From Takifugu bimaculatus (taxonomy: Eukaryota; Chordata; Actinopteri; Tetraodontiformes; Tetraodontidae), in assembly GCA_004026145.2 (NCBI GenBank), contig CP034996.1, forward strand, positions 6,921,407 through 6,985,406: a DNA stretch of 64,000 bases, written 5' to 3'. Positions 31,230-41,960 of this stretch are shown here, in pieces (within the stretch, counting starts at the first letter, position 1; every line of letters begins with the position of its first letter). The position numbers were made by a program, and so were the translations under genes. A model generated the notes under the pieces. The model made no database searches. It saw nothing but the letters and a program-made list of their open reading frames with translations, and was not told where the DNA came from.

Positions 31230-33879
31230 TCAGTTTATCCGTCTGTTCCCCTCTTGGAGCATGGTGAAAAAGTTGATCACGGATATCACATTAACTGTGG
31301 ATGTTTTCCATTTAAAGAAGGTCTCATCCTGGATGACTTCTTCATCCGACAGTACATCAAAAAACATCCGCAGCAGACCTACACACACACGCACCAGCAA
31401 AAATCACAGGAATAAGTAAATAGAAAAACACCACTGGCATCCGAATTTGTAGTTCAAAGTTAAAATGAACAAATCCATGACCGTCGAGGTGGATCGATGT
31501 GACACTCACCATCAGGTTGATCTATGTGGACCACCAGCTGCTGCAGAATGTTCAGGGCCACCAGCTGCTTCTGGCCATCAGTGATGTACCTCTTGAGGAG
31601 GCTCACTCTCTCGAGCAGCTCATAGGTATTGAGTGTATAAACCCCACCTGACAACACAAACACTCTCTTCACACCACTGTAAAGAAACTGAACACAGCTA
31701 ATCATGGACCATAAAGTGTCACAGGCTGGTTTTGCGTATGTGCTCACATAATGTAAAACAGACATCTATATGGACTAAAACTAATGAAACAGGCTTAGTT
31801 TTCTGCCTCTACATGACATTATAGAACACTTACAGTCAACAATGACTGACTGGCACACTGCTCTCATCAATGCCCTCACAAACCCCTCTGATGACCTCTG
31901 CCTGTCATTGAGGGTGTTCTGGGAGGGGGGAGAGGAACCTTTGTTAGTTTCATGCCTACAGTCACAATCTCGATTGAAAAATCCAGTTTAAAGGTCATTC
32001 TCATCGGGAGTTACCTGGATCCACTCTTCTATTTTATCATTTACAGAGTTCTGCAGGAGTCTTTTTAGCGCTTGGTATACTTCTTCTTCATTGCATTCCT
32101 GCGCTTGTGCTTCCTCCTTTGCGATCAACGCTGATAAAGGCTTTGATAATGATCCACCTTTTGGGGTTGTCTTGTGTTCAACTGCAAAGAGCAACAAGTA
32201 GTGAAAAACCCCATCCAGATGTCTGCTTAAAGAATGCACCAAATCTTTTGGCTTTTTCAGTTATTTACCAGGAATTTTGCTGACAGATCTAATCTGTGTT
32301 CCTCTGTTTTGCTCATTCAGGAACATGACAGGTTCTCTCTCTTTCGGTCGCCAGCTCATCTCAAAAGTTGAGCTGCTGCCCAAATGGTTGCGCTGCTTCC
32401 TGTCTCCATCACAGTCTTTCACATTAAAGGATTGGCCGCGATCTGCCGACCTGCCACCACCTCTTTGTTGTATGGCGTTTTGCCCTTTCTTGAACTGGGA
32501 CTGCTCCCTCTCTTCAGCCTGCTTCACCTCTTGGTGAAGCTGCTGAAGGGTTTTTGGTCCGTCATCTTTCTTGTGGGGCACCCAATTGTTCTGAAGGTCA
32601 CACATGAGATGTGATGAGAATTCAACCGTGACTTGCAGACTAGATTCATGATTTAACCATCAAAAAGTCTTACCTTTCTTAGGGCCACAACATCCTGCAA
32701 CATGAATTTTATCCTTGTGGACATCTTCCACTCCTTCAGCAGGTAGAAAATGTAGTCATAGTAGCTATTGAGTTTTGGCTAAAAGGAAGGAAATAAAAGG
32801 AAGAAAATAAGAGTCCCACTCATTCAGTTTATGCGTGGACAGTGTGTTAGTGTGTTTATTTGTGTATGTGTGTGTGTGTGTGTCTGTGTGTGTGTTGCAC
32901 ACAGCTCTCCTTACCCTCTCAGTCTCAGTGTCCAGGTCTTTCCCCACCATGGACAGTAGCTTGCACAAACACTCCATAGACTCCTCGCACACGTCCTGGA
33001 GGAGTTTAACTGCGCACGTGTGTATTATTGCCTCCGTGATCATTCTCTGCTTAAAAAGTTCACCGATAAACCTCATGTTTGCCACTGAACGCACGCGGGT
33101 CTTGAGTTTGGTCTGCTCCAGGTCCACCTTTAACTGTTGCTGCTCTCCTTCCTTTGAGGGCAGATTTACATGTATTTAATTTAGGTGAAACACTGTAAAG
33201 CTTACATTCAAGTTTGAGTTCAAAATCTAACTATTCAACCGTTCTTTGAGCAAGCACAATTTTGTAGGAAAAATAAAAATTTCTCATGAAAGGTGCATTT
33301 ATAAAGCTTGAGCTTCAGTCCAATAATTGCGCTTGCATATTTCGTTCCGCTGTAGGTGTGCCGGTACTCACTTCTTGAGCAACAGACACATTGGTTTCCT
33401 TTTCCTTCAGAAGTCCATTCTCGAACTCCATCTGACATCTCTTAAGCAGAAGATTATGAAAGTAAACAAATCCATCGCTGCTCCGGGACGAGACCATCAG
33501 CTGATGTGGGAAAGGTTTGGCATATCATTAACAATAATCTGGTCCAAATTCAACCAATCGTACAGACAAAGAATGCAGAGTTTACCCCCTTCAGGTGGTG
33601 ACACATTTTCGCATAGGTTGCGCTGTAGCTCTGCTCGGACAAAGCTTTGTTAACGATGAGCTCAACGACCGCGTTCAGTGTCTCCTCATTGTTGATGTTG
33701 AGCTCATCCACCTGTTTCATGAGGCTCTCAAACCTCTCAGGGGTGAGCTTGTTGAGGATGCCCCGAAAAGTTCTGATCAGATTTTCAGTCATCCCTTCTG
33801 TCCGTCCATGTCCCTCGCCACCACACTGGGAGCTTCTGATGGAGGGAACCTGTCCTGCCCGGTAACTGTTAGTGCTCAT
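31230..33879 (-). CDS. Short eIF4G-like protein: MIF4G plus W2 domains, no MA3, nine exons
   Basis: Minus-strand exons: 33888-33586 (ATG at 33879), 33500-33372, 33151-32915, 32778-32674, 32590-32269, 32181-32015, 31918-31834, 31647-31510, 31378-31230. All are GT-AG and phase-consistent without stops, giving 541 residues. About 35-262 is an eIF4G MIF4G domain: ILNKLTPERFESLMKQV, a MRFIGELFKQRMITEAII stretch, ESMECLCKLLSMVGKDLD, RIKFMLQDVVALR, NNWVP. A charged Gln/Ser/Arg linker follows, then a W2 domain (from about 375) ending LLRMFFDVLSDEEVI and a terminal FFKWK region. The family normally has an MA3 domain between the two; here it is absent. No PABP-binding or YxxxxL-phi eIF4E-binding motif is seen in the N-terminal 35 residues. 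Expected partners are eIF4A/eIF3 (MIF4G) and a Mnk-type kinase (W2). An upstream in-frame exon (about 34545-34489, ending FLLQ at a GTGAGT donor) is possible, so the true start is uncertain. Confidence 0.8.
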
Positions 33880-34140
33880 TGTTGGAGTCTGAAACCACAA
33901 GAAAAAACAAAAAAACAAACTTTTGCTATAATTTAGAATGACAAGTAAATTCATAGTGTCACATACAAATATGCCATTTTCTTTGAAGTGTTAAATGTTT
34001 TAGACTGAGGGAAAATTTCACCCTAAAATTTCCACAATGGCCTGTTATTCTGTTTGGTGCTTTGAATAAATTGAAGAATATGGGGGTGGCGGTAGCTGTT
34101 GGGGACTTGGCTGAAAAGTGGAGGGTTCTTAGTTCTGGCC

Positions 34141-34370
34141 CCAGTGCAGACAAAGCAAGGAAGGTAGTAGAGGAAGGTGTAAGAAGCACTGCCTAGTCAG
34201 AGCACTGCCAAGGTACCCTTGAGTAAGGCACCAAACCCACAATAGCTCACATAGGGCCCTGTGATGAACTCAACCAGGGGTATACCCTGCCTTTGTCTAT
34301 ATGTGTGCCGTCCCCATGACCCCGAAAAGGATAAAGTGGTCATGAAGATATGAGAATATGAATACATATG
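34141..34370. repeat. Diverged copy of the GGGTCA-type interspersed repeat
   Basis: It has 'acccttgagtaaggcacc', 'caggggtataccctgcctt' and 'atgaccccgaaaaggataaa', in the inverted orientation relative to 12105-12345 and 53026-53165. Confidence 0.6.
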
Positions 34371-35224
34371 GTAAAAATGCTAAAGAAAAGATAAACGTTC
34401 ATAGTTTCAAGACGACTAAAAGTGCAGCCTTGTAAAAGCTCAGTGGCAGTTATCTTAAAACTATCAGAAAAGGGGAGAGTTCACTCACTTGCAGTAGAAA
34501 GTCGGTATTTGGACTGTAGTTTTGCTGGTTGTTCCTTTTTAAATGTTATAATTAGCATTAACTGTTTTTAGCAGGTGCTTTGGTTTGGATTAAGCTTTGC
34601 AAACCTTCAGCCGGATTTAACAACCGGTATGTAGAAGTTAGGTCTTTTATGTGAGGTCTTTCATGTTTACTTCAATGAAAAAATCCCCGGTCTTTCATGT
34701 TGAGACCTTGATCCTTTGACCTTTGATGCGCTCTGTGACTCCGCCTCTCCAAGCAGATCCCCACCATCTGGCTTTGTGCCTATGCTTTTGGTCTAATAGT
34801 CAATCCTCCATCTACTTTGTTCTTTAGAAGTGATCTTGCTCTCATCAGTTTTATTACATTAATTAAACTGAATTCATTTCTACTGTGTCCATAAAGAATT
34901 CAACAGGTCTAAAACCAACTCATCTGTGTTAAATTTGAATTGCAGCAGTTGTGAAGCATGTGGCAAACTTTGCAGACACATATGTTTCAAGCTGCTAACC
35001 TGTGATGTTATTTCTTGTGTAGATTTTCTGCCCCCCCCCTTCTGTATTCATGTACAGGTCGCCACCTTCATAATCTGTAAAATGACCTACTGACCTCTGA
35101 CCCCATTGACCCACTCAACCCAACTCTACTGGCAGCTTATTTTAATTAATATAATGTATTTCTCTGCTACCTATTCTCTCCTCTACCTGTCCTCCCCCCT
35201 TCTCCTCTCTCTTTACCCATCTGG
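34371..35224. other. Intergenic between eIF4G-like gene and repeat
   Basis: Mostly unique AT-rich sequence. A possible upstream exon of the eIF4G-like gene lies at about 34489-34545 on the minus strand. No other signal. Confidence 0.4.
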
Positions 35225-35532
<308 letters not shown>

Positions 35533-35621
35533 GCTTTTAGGGTAATTTATATTGCCTGATCATGAGTAGCTTAGAATTAGGAACATGAAGTGGAGCAGAT
35601 GTCACTTATCCCTCATGATTC

Positions 35622-35712
35622 TAATGTTTGGCCCATAAGGAACTTCAAACGGATCAGAGGGTGGTCCAAACACAAGAGAAAAAGGTGCTCTTTGTAGAAT
35701 AAAAGGGCTCTG
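35622..35712 (-). repeat. 91-bp direct repeat, copy A
   Basis: From 'taatgtttggcccataagga' to 'ataaaagggctctg'. It matches 37722-37812 at 88 of 91 positions in the same orientation. On the minus strand it is preceded by an acceptor-like 'aacacag'. Confidence 0.95.
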
Positions 35713-36099
35713 TGTTATTAAAATTTACACTAAATGAATGTCTGTCAAGGCCACCAGGGTTTCTTTTGTTTCAGAGCCTCAGACTTGGAAGACTTGTTTT
35801 TTCAGCAGTTAGACACCAAAACATGGGTAATATTTATTGAGCAACCTCTAAAAGCATACACCGAGCCCCTAGTCCACCACACGGTCCTCATTTTGGCCCA
35901 TCTTGGCTGGGTATATAATAAAAATAGTTACTTAGAAACAAAGCAGAGACCAGACACCAGTCTTTTTGTCCGATATTGTGACATGTAGGATAATAGTGTT
36001 TGTATTTAGGCAGTAGTGATAAAGGGTAACATATAATTGTAAGGTTCAAATTTCCTGAAAATTACAGTAAAAAAGAGGGACATCGGCTGTCAAATAACC

Positions 36100-37812
36100 T
36101 CAGGGCTGTGCTTCTCGCAGGGCACTTGAACAGAACCATGGGTGGCACCACATCTGTTCCAGGGTAATACGCTGATCCGGGTTAAATAGGACACAGCTCT
36201 TCAAAAACTTCTTACAGTCTGAGGAGGGTAGACAGAGAGAACAGTGACTTTGAGCATAAAAGCTGCATTCATTAATTACAAGTTGGGACAATTGCAAAAT
36301 ATTAATAAAGAATAGAAGCAGTAGCATCTCTTTACCTTCAGACACTTTCAACTCCATTATGGTCTGGGTGAGGAAATTTTCGCGGTGCTGCATCCCTGTT
36401 GTGATGTGAGAATAATTATTATATTGTTATCATTTAAATGCATTTGTATGTTTAGCACCTAAGTGCATGAAGAAGAAACAGAGTGTTTTTCACCTCTCTT
36501 GATTTAGTACACCTGTCCAGAGCACCAGATTTACTGTGAGGTTATTATCTGAAACCCTGAAAGCATCTCGGGAGGAGGTGAAAATTCCACATGGGTAACG
36601 AGCTGATGTGAATAAAGGAAGGAGGTTTGCAGAGCAGCAGCAGACCGACGGAGGGTGTTCCAGAGTGAACAGCTGCTCGCTCTCCCTTGCAAGGTACCTG
36701 TGTGTGTGTTTTGTTGATTCACGCAGGGTATTACTGGGTTGCTCTGTTTCAACTCTAACATGTGAACATGTCAGTATTTTCACTCAGTAGTACGAGGAGG
36801 ATGGAGCCGAGTTGCCAGACGGTGGTCACATTGGTGGTCGTAGGTTCCCTGGTGGTTAAACTCTGGAGGCTCATAGAAAGAGGTTCCTGTGAGGAAAGAA
36901 AAAGGTTTTGAATTAAAGTCTACTGAAAAGCTCCAAATCAGACATCAGCATGAGTTCAGCCGTACCGACGTAGCTGTGATATCCCGGCGTCACAAAACAG
37001 CCCCAACCAAAGTCAATGATGCGCACTCGAGGAATGAGTCGGGCTCCATCGTATTCAATCAGTATGTTTTCTGGTTTTAGTTCATGGTAGAACACGTCTG
37101 CCTTATGGATTTGAATTGCAGCTTCCACCAGCTGCCTCACGAATTCCTGATGGACAGAAAGAAGAGTTAAAGAACATGCAAGGATATTATCAGACCGAGC
37201 TCTGCAGTGGTGGAAGGCGGTCCACTGTAACACGTTCATGAGCCAGCGTTATTACCTTAGCCAGGCCCGTCAATGTAGTCAAACAGGTCCATGCAATACT
37301 CTGGCCTCTCCATGATCAGTAGGACTTCATCATCCAGGCTGGTCCATGGTAATGGTGATATGACGGCATTTTCCCCTACAGAGTTCCCTGCTGTCATCAC
37401 CATCAGTATCATCTCCAGTGGGGCGCAGTGGAGCTCACCGTTTATCACCTGAAGAGAGGTACACAACACGCTCGTCTGTGGTTTACTGCTGGTCATCAAT
37501 GAAAAAGGAACTGCTCCACACTAAGTTCAACAGCGGCTGGTAGGATCAAAGTTAGCCTTACCACTGACTGGTATTTGACCAAGGCTTTACTGATGAGCTT
37601 AAATGTCACCTGCAGTAAAAGAATCATGTGTCAAGGAGAGCAATGACAATTATAAGTGTATGCGTGTGTTTGGTGTGATTCAAATAAAAATACTTACTGG
37701 AAATAAATTGTAGTTATGTAGTAATGTTTGGCCCATAAGGAACTTCAAACGGATCAGACAGTGGTCCAAACACAAGAGGAAAAGGTGCTCTTTGTAGAAT
37801 AAAAGGGCTCTG
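36100..37812 (-). pseudogene. Decayed Pim-like Ser/Thr kinase
   Basis: The minus-strand exons read like teleost Pim-family kinases: 37812-37698 (first exon, mostly the 91-bp repeat, ending NYNLFP), 37609-37562 (VTFKLISKALVKYQSV, the beta-3 lysine exon), 37448-37256 (hinge region, LLIMERPEYCMDLFDYI), 37146-36966 (catalytic loop and DFG), 36886 to about 36783, 36395-36336 and 36218-36100 (ending NPDQRITLEQMWCHPWF). Breaks: the HRD motif reads YHE with LKPEN retained; one extra base near 37263 puts a TAA before the donor; a second shift in the 36886 exon breaks the TTVWQLGSILLVLL segment; the glycine-rich loop is missing. The exon structure is still visible, so it is a duplicated copy rather than a retrocopy. 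If any protein is made it would be catalytically dead. It has the same orientation as the eIF4G-like gene. Confidence 0.8.
37722..37812 (-). repeat. 91-bp direct repeat, copy B
   Basis: The second copy of the 35622 repeat. Here it lies between an acceptor-like 'ctctccccag' and a CCA|GTAAGT donor and runs into the first exon of the Pim-like copy on the minus strand. Confidence 0.95.
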
Positions 37813-38149
37813 GGGAGAGAAGCACTCTATGGAAGTCTCAACAAGAACAAATCACCCCCCAAAGAAGTGGCAGTCTGAAGGCCGCCAGGCAACGGCTGGA
37901 GACTGTGGCACCTTCTAATCATTTCACTCAGTGGGTTTTCATCAACAACAGCCTTCACAGCAACTTCAATGTGAGGCAACATATCATGAGGTTTGTACAA
38001 AATTTGTTGTTATTTGTCAATTGAATTGGCAAAACGCACCCTTCAGGATCAACGATCAAATAATTTTTACAGTCCAATTTGATTTGTTTTTGCTATATAT
38101 GCTGTAGGAATCAAGGGCAGCAACACAGAAACACTCATGCAAAGGCCTC

Positions 38150-38950
38150 ATCAGACATCAAAGATGCACAAGCAGTTGACATGGTCACAATACGCAATAC
38201 TAATGTGGAAATATCCAGCATACCCAAAATAATTTGCAGATTGCAAATACTGAACAGCGTGTAATGCTTTATTGTCAGGAATGGTGAAAAACAAACCATC
38301 AGGAGCATGATGAATGCTGGCATGCTGCGTACGCAACAAACCTCTTCATAACAAACTCACAGGAGTCCTTTCAGAAATGAGGAGTGCATGTTGAACATGT
38401 GATCCTGCCACTGAAATGTGAGATTACTCTGCAGCAGATGTACCCACAGTAGTGAACATGAGTGTGCACACACTTTCAGTAGAGCAAACAGCCGAAATTG
38501 TTGCTCCGCTATCAACCAAAATTTATATTTTTGCCCCATCATCTTCCTTTGGTATTAGAGGATTTTCAGAGGGTGAATGAGAAATGTAATTATTGCAGCT
38601 TGCAAAATAAGTTCAGCATCTGTTTCACTACATCAGTGGCCTCCCTACTGTGCTCCCGCGACGCAAATTGATTTCTCTTATACGAGAATTGTCTAATTTA
38701 ACATTTATGTGCCCAGTGTCCGAAGTTCCCACACCTACAGCACTTTCCTTTCTTTTGGTTTACATTGTGCACTGGTGTTTTTGTCTGTACATGAAGCGGT
38801 GATGGCTGATTTACAACCTGCACCAGTTGTTTAGTGTTTGCAGATTTTCCAGGAGTGAAAGAACTATCTTTGTACATTTCCATCATTGTACCAACGAAAT
38901 CACTTCACTTATGTCGACGCCAATTCTGATTAGCAACTCGATACAGATTA
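38150..38950 (-). mobile_element. Endogenous retroelement remnant: gag zinc knuckle and aspartic protease
   Basis: Read on the minus strand, a nucleocapsid-type CX2CX4HX4C knuckle (CRCGNFGHWAHKC, near 38700-38740) is followed by a stop and then by a retropepsin-like region (about 38520-38340). The latter keeps a DSGAT active-site motif and a flap-side stretch with VAGSHVQHALLIS. A further stretch resembling the protease end runs to about 38150. In-frame stops and frame changes break it. No LTR is seen next to it. This order (knuckle then protease) is typical of retroviral and LTR-retrotransposon gag-pro. The lineage cannot be told from this length. It is non-functional. Confidence 0.65.
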
Positions 38951-39420
38951 GCAATCTGTGGATTAACATTTGACACGAACATGCTCACTTATTATGATCC
39001 TGAACACAAAAAGCAATATATGAGTTGCCAGTGGTGAAGGCAGGGTTCTTAATAACTTCTCTATCTGTATTGTCCAGGGTCACATTTAGAAATGATGATT
39101 GGGAAAAGTTAGGAGTCTAACACTCCTCCTAAAGTTAGGAGTGTTAGTGAGCTAGAAATTGGGAAAATTAATGTGGATGATCATATTGATATGTTAAGTC
39201 ACTGTGTACAGAAATTCTAGAAGCTGCAAGACAGTCTAAATAAAAATGAGAAATAAAATGTTTATGTTAAAAAGAAATTAGAGCTATCAGATCACAAGCC
39301 AGGGTAGGAACAATCATAAAATATTTTTTTTAAAAAAAAGGAGGGATAGGGAAGGTTCTGTAACTCTGTAGGAAGGGAAACAGATGATAAAAAACATTGA
39401 ATGGAGATAAAAAGAAACTT

Positions 39421-39770
39421 GGCTACTACCCTGGCCTAAAAATGGTGAAGTAAAGGCAGCAAGGGACGAGGAGGTAGCAGAAATGTTTATGAGACTCCAC
39501 ACTTCAGAGGATATTAGTAAAGAGGTAAGAAGGGGAAGAGAAAGTACAGTAAAGTAGAATAAAGAGCTGCTGCAGCATGAAGAGGATACAAATCAATTGT
39601 TAAATATACCGTTTACAACAGCTGAGTTGAATCGAGCGCTGAAGAAAACAAAGACATCAGCGCCAGACAAGGACCAGAGCTGAAACATAATGACAGATCA
39701 CTACAGTGAAAAAGAAAAGGATGTGTTATTTCAGGTGTACAATAAACCTCGGGAGAAGAATATATCTGTT
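39421..39770 (+). mobile_element. LINE reverse-transcriptase scrap
   Basis: The plus frame contains NIPFTTAELNRALKKTKTSA followed by PDKDQ, the conserved start of a non-LTR reverse transcriptase ('PF...EL..AL......PG.D'). Upstream lies a degenerate AEMFMRLHTSED-like segment. Stop codons interrupt it several times. Confidence 0.65.
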
Positions 39771-39880
39771 TTTTTTATGTAATATGAAGAAAACATGCTC
39801 AAAAAACTAAATATAAAGTAATTTTTATACATACATATTGTATCATTATATTTTGTTATTTATATAACCATCATGATACA

Positions 39881-40235
39881 TACACCCTGGCCCAAAAAAG
39901 TCTAGATTTCTAAGAAGTTACCGTTTTTATTAAAATACTGGACTGTTTTGAACACAGTTTTAGTAGTTTCTGCAATCTCCTTAGATGTTTTCTCTGCTTG
40001 ATACATGCCAATAATTTGACCCTTTTCAAACAGACTAACATCTTTCCCACATCCACAGGGTGTGTCTTTCAACATGATTGTTTAAGGACTAAAAAAGCAC
40101 TCTTTGCATCAGTGTGGGTTAAAAAAAATTGTAGCCAGCTGAAAGATAATCACCAATGCAACAATTACTCATTAGGAGGCTCTTAACGGTTTGCTTAATT
40201 AAATCCATGTGGTGACTTTTTGGCCAGGCAGTGTA
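39881..40235 (-). mobile_element. Tc1-type nonautonomous element (MITE), 355 bp
   Basis: Terminal inverted repeats start at TA dinucleotides: left TACACCCTGGCCCAAAAAAG, and right, as reverse complement, TACACTGCCTGGCCAAAAAG. On the minus strand the interior keeps part of the transposase DNA-binding region (VSLFEKGQIIGMYQ and EIAETTKTVFKTVQYF, both helix-turn-helix-like). The catalytic part is gone, so this is an internal-deletion derivative of a Tc1/mariner element. Confidence 0.85.
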
Positions 40236-41840
40236 TTATTTCATATTAAGGTCTGGAGGACTTAATGATCTGGTGGTCTTGTGACATTTTCCAGAAGATT
40301 AAAGAGGGTCAGAGTAAGGTAACAGAATCATGAACTGCAGACTTAGCTGCGGGAAGAACAGGTTTATTTAATTACCTAATTGATTAATCATTGCAAAACA
40401 AAAATGTCTTCATTGTGACAAACCCAGAAAAATGTAGACATGCTATTTCCCTTATAAGCATATTATACTTTTTCCATACAATTTTTAATGGATAAGATAT
40501 TTTTAAAATTTAATTGTTTCCGATTATTTATTTTTTTACAGAAAAATAATGATTATTTAAACATACAAAATGACCAAGACAAAATCTGTTCATACTCAGC
40601 CCCACACTGTAATATTGTAATAACAATATTAATAATAATAATTTGGCAATGTTCTGTTTGATCAACTAACCACCAGGTTGCGCTGTAAGATAAGGAGTGA
40701 AAAGAACCTTTAACATAAAACACAGATGAACTGTCACGGATCAAGAAATACCCCCAAACTTCAATTCGATAGAGGTATAATATTGGGTTTTTTAAAAATT
40801 TGATTTTAGCAAAATGATTTTGACCTTCATGTTGCTAACAGGAAATAAGAATAACAAATCAGTCTTTTTGCAGTAAACAAACTAAAAAAAATCCAAAAAG
40901 GATTGATGAACACACATTATCTTAGTTTGAAGGTGGTGTTACATTCTTGGCATCTTTACAGCACACTAGTATACAGAAACATAGAAAAAATGCTCCAGTG
41001 CCTCATCTCTGTTGCTGCTTATTGAAGACAGGCTCTCTCTTCCATTCCTTCTCCTCTTTCTCTTCCTCCTCCACCTCTTTATCTTTAAGTCTCACATCAG
41101 GTTTTTACAGAGGCAATACACTGGCAGCATCCCCTTCCCCCCTTCCTTCCCTTTCTTCTTAATATACCCATTCATCTCGAGCAATCTTGGAAATAAACTG
41201 AGCCTCAGGGGCCACGACATGTCTTCTTCGTCATCAGGCTGCCTGATGCGTGTAGCCTGGATCCAGGCCACTGTGCTCACTGTGGTTACCCTTCGGTGCT
41301 TGCACCATCCTAATTCTGTGCTGTAAACAGTCTAAAGTCTTGGATCACATTGACTGACTGTGAAGGTGATTAGCAGTTTGTGTGTAAAAGCTGTTTCAAT
41401 AGCCTTGGCTTCCTGTGCCTATAGTGACCCGGCCGATGCAGATGTTACTGAGGTCTGGGCACCATAAAGGAATTCCTTGCTATTAGTCTGTATTTTGAAT
41501 TGATGCCTTTAATTTGTACTAAAATAGCTAAAGCAGTTAATGCTTGTAGTGTGTGTGTTTGTGTGTATGTGTTTGTGTGTACGTGTGCGTGCGTGCGTGT
41601 GTGTGTGGCACTTTTGTGGAGGCTTGAGTTTCTATCTCCCTGTTAGGCGGGTGTCTAAGAGTCATTATTCAATCGATACTCGTTGTCTACCCTGTGGACT
41701 GAACAGTGAATGATTTACACCGCAAGGTTTTCAGGTTCATCTATTTTTGCAACTTTCAGCTTCATCAGGATCTCATACATTTCACCTTGCACTGTAAACT
41801 GCAGTGCACTTTGTCTCAACATTTATAGTGAAACAATTTT
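40236..41840. other. No gene seen
   Basis: AT-rich sequence with a GT-rich run at about 41549-41607. No supported gene. Confidence 0.5.
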
Positions 41841-41842
41841 TA

Positions 41843-41960
41843 AAGTCAGTCAGCTTTATTTGTCAATTCTGCAATACACACACAGACATATTGAAATTTT
41901 TCATATTTCCCACTCCCCTGGACAATTAATACATTCTGTAAAACAATGAATAAACCTATA
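41843..41960. repeat. Interspersed repeat with 'gtcagctttatttgtcaatt'
   Basis: The phrase 'cagctttatttgtcaattct' followed by 'gacatattgaaatttttc' resembles a repeat I recall as common in fish genomes. Only one copy is in this window, so the call rests on recollection. Confidence 0.4.
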
